Assembly: GCA_933207985.1 (NCBI GenBank)
Contig: OW240917.1
Span: 118,059,886 to 118,123,885 of the forward strand
Source: Pelobates cultripes
Taxonomy: Eukaryota > Chordata > Amphibia > Anura > Pelobatidae
Length of the DNA: 64,000 nucleotides
Direction: 5' to 3'
Shown: piece after piece, positions 63,281 to 64,000 of the stretch
Layout: each line of letters begins with the position of its first letter
How positions within the stretch are numbered: position 1 is the stretch's first letter
Position numbers and translations under genes: made by a program
The notes under the pieces: generated by a model
Seen by the model: the letters and a program-made list of their open reading frames with translations, nothing else
Told to the model about the DNA's origin: nothing
Database searches by the model: none

Positions 63281-64000
63281 GGAAATGTGAGCATGATGGA
63301 GTTGCATTAGTCTAGTCTGGTACAGATAATGTAATGCATACGAGGTCTTGCAGCAGAAAAGGTGGTAAGAGAACAAATCTTTTAAAAATGATGGCACCTA
63401 TGTAGCAAGTTGTGTGAGAGCATGAAATAGTCAGAAGCAGTGGCAAAGCATGGTCAATTTGAACTCTTTCAGGGCCACACACATCTAATCATTCCTGAGC
63501 TGACCGGGTGACTAGCACTAAGCCCATCCCGCCATTGACCTCCCTTACTAGCAGTGCTACCCTGTTCCTGATCTGCACTATAGTGTGGTCCATCGTCTAA
63601 TCCAGCAATAAGCAGCCTCTTCTCCTCTGCCCCAACCCCTGCCTAGGGGTTTGATTTAATGCTCTGTTCCTGTCCTCTCCTCACAGTTCATGGTATCAAT
63701 CAGCTATCAGTACGATCATCAGGACAATCATTCCCATGCTACTTAGCCACACTATAAAAGAGAAGTAAGGAAGTTTAAATGTGATTTGTGAATGGGAATA
63801 TTAGGGAGAAACATAGAAAGCTGTATGGAAAGTGGTGAGGGAGATAATATGGAGAGAATCGGTTAGTAAGGGGGAGAAAATTAGGAAAATTTGAAAAGTG
63901 GGGGCATATGGAGCCAGGGACAGGAAGTGTGAGGAAGAAAAGTTTAAAGTGTGTGGGAAGAATGTGGTGAGAGTGGCAGAAGGTGGGGTTAGAATATATA
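63281..64000. other. Gene-free stretch to window end
   Basis: Purine-rich near the end (63830-63990). No ORF, exon or repeat ends recognised. Confidence 0.4.

Overview
This window is vertebrate nuclear DNA, most likely from a frog. The evidence is the repeat content: an open L1/Tx1-like LINE ORF2, many TTAA-flanked MITEs ending in TTAAAGG (the T2/Kolobok type described from Xenopus), hAT, PIF-Harbinger and Tigger/pogo elements, tyrosine-recombinase (Ngaro/DIRS-type) retrotransposons and several retrovirus-like elements. There are no bacterial genes, operons or CRISPR arrays. The species cannot be named from the sequence alone.

Layout. 1-2940: 3' part of an L1-type LINE with an uninterrupted ORF2 and poly(A) tail. 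3200-6640: fragments of hAT-like elements, an L2-type SINE/LINE tail and a possible LTR remnant. 6640-16631: a degenerate endogenous retrovirus (ERV) on the minus strand with one LTR, a tRNA-Lys1,2-type primer site, Gag with an MGQ start, a PPPY motif, a Ser/Pro tandem-repeat linker, a capsid homology region and a CCHC box, and a DTGA protease behind an in-frame UAG. Inside its capsid region sits a complete, young, plus-strand LTR element (8210-13219). This element has near-identical 517/516-bp LTRs and a 5-bp target duplication, encodes one intact Gag-like protein with a Trp/Asn/Arg-rich tail, and has no recognisable pol.

16888-19911: nested TTAA-flanked elements and a palindrome. 20570-24480: a GCGTTTCG-type frog repeat, then a broken Ngaro/DIRS-like element (recombinase and SGNH-like ORF, minus strand) split by a foldback element. 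26300-26830: the only convincing host-gene signal, a CpG island with ZNF143-like motifs, a 36-codon first coding exon and a splice donor, followed at once by a 1-kb minisatellite. If this gene is real, much or all of the rest of the window may be its first intron; no second exon was recognised.

28294-50702: a Harbinger MITE, a full-length but broken Tigger element (30008-32202), T2 MITEs, a giant 2.4-kb inverted repeat (35253-37698), a TA-flanked MITE carrying an internal minisatellite, two hAT elements with 8-bp target duplications, and a 2.1-kb TTAA element abutting a T2 MITE. 52974-59187: an Ngaro-type element recognisable by its split direct repeats (A1 ... B1-A2-B2) and decayed RT, RNase H and recombinase. 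59190-64000: more T2 MITEs, microsatellites and a perfect 32-bp-arm hairpin.

All calls come from reading the sequence. Family names rest on recalled motifs, not on database searches.
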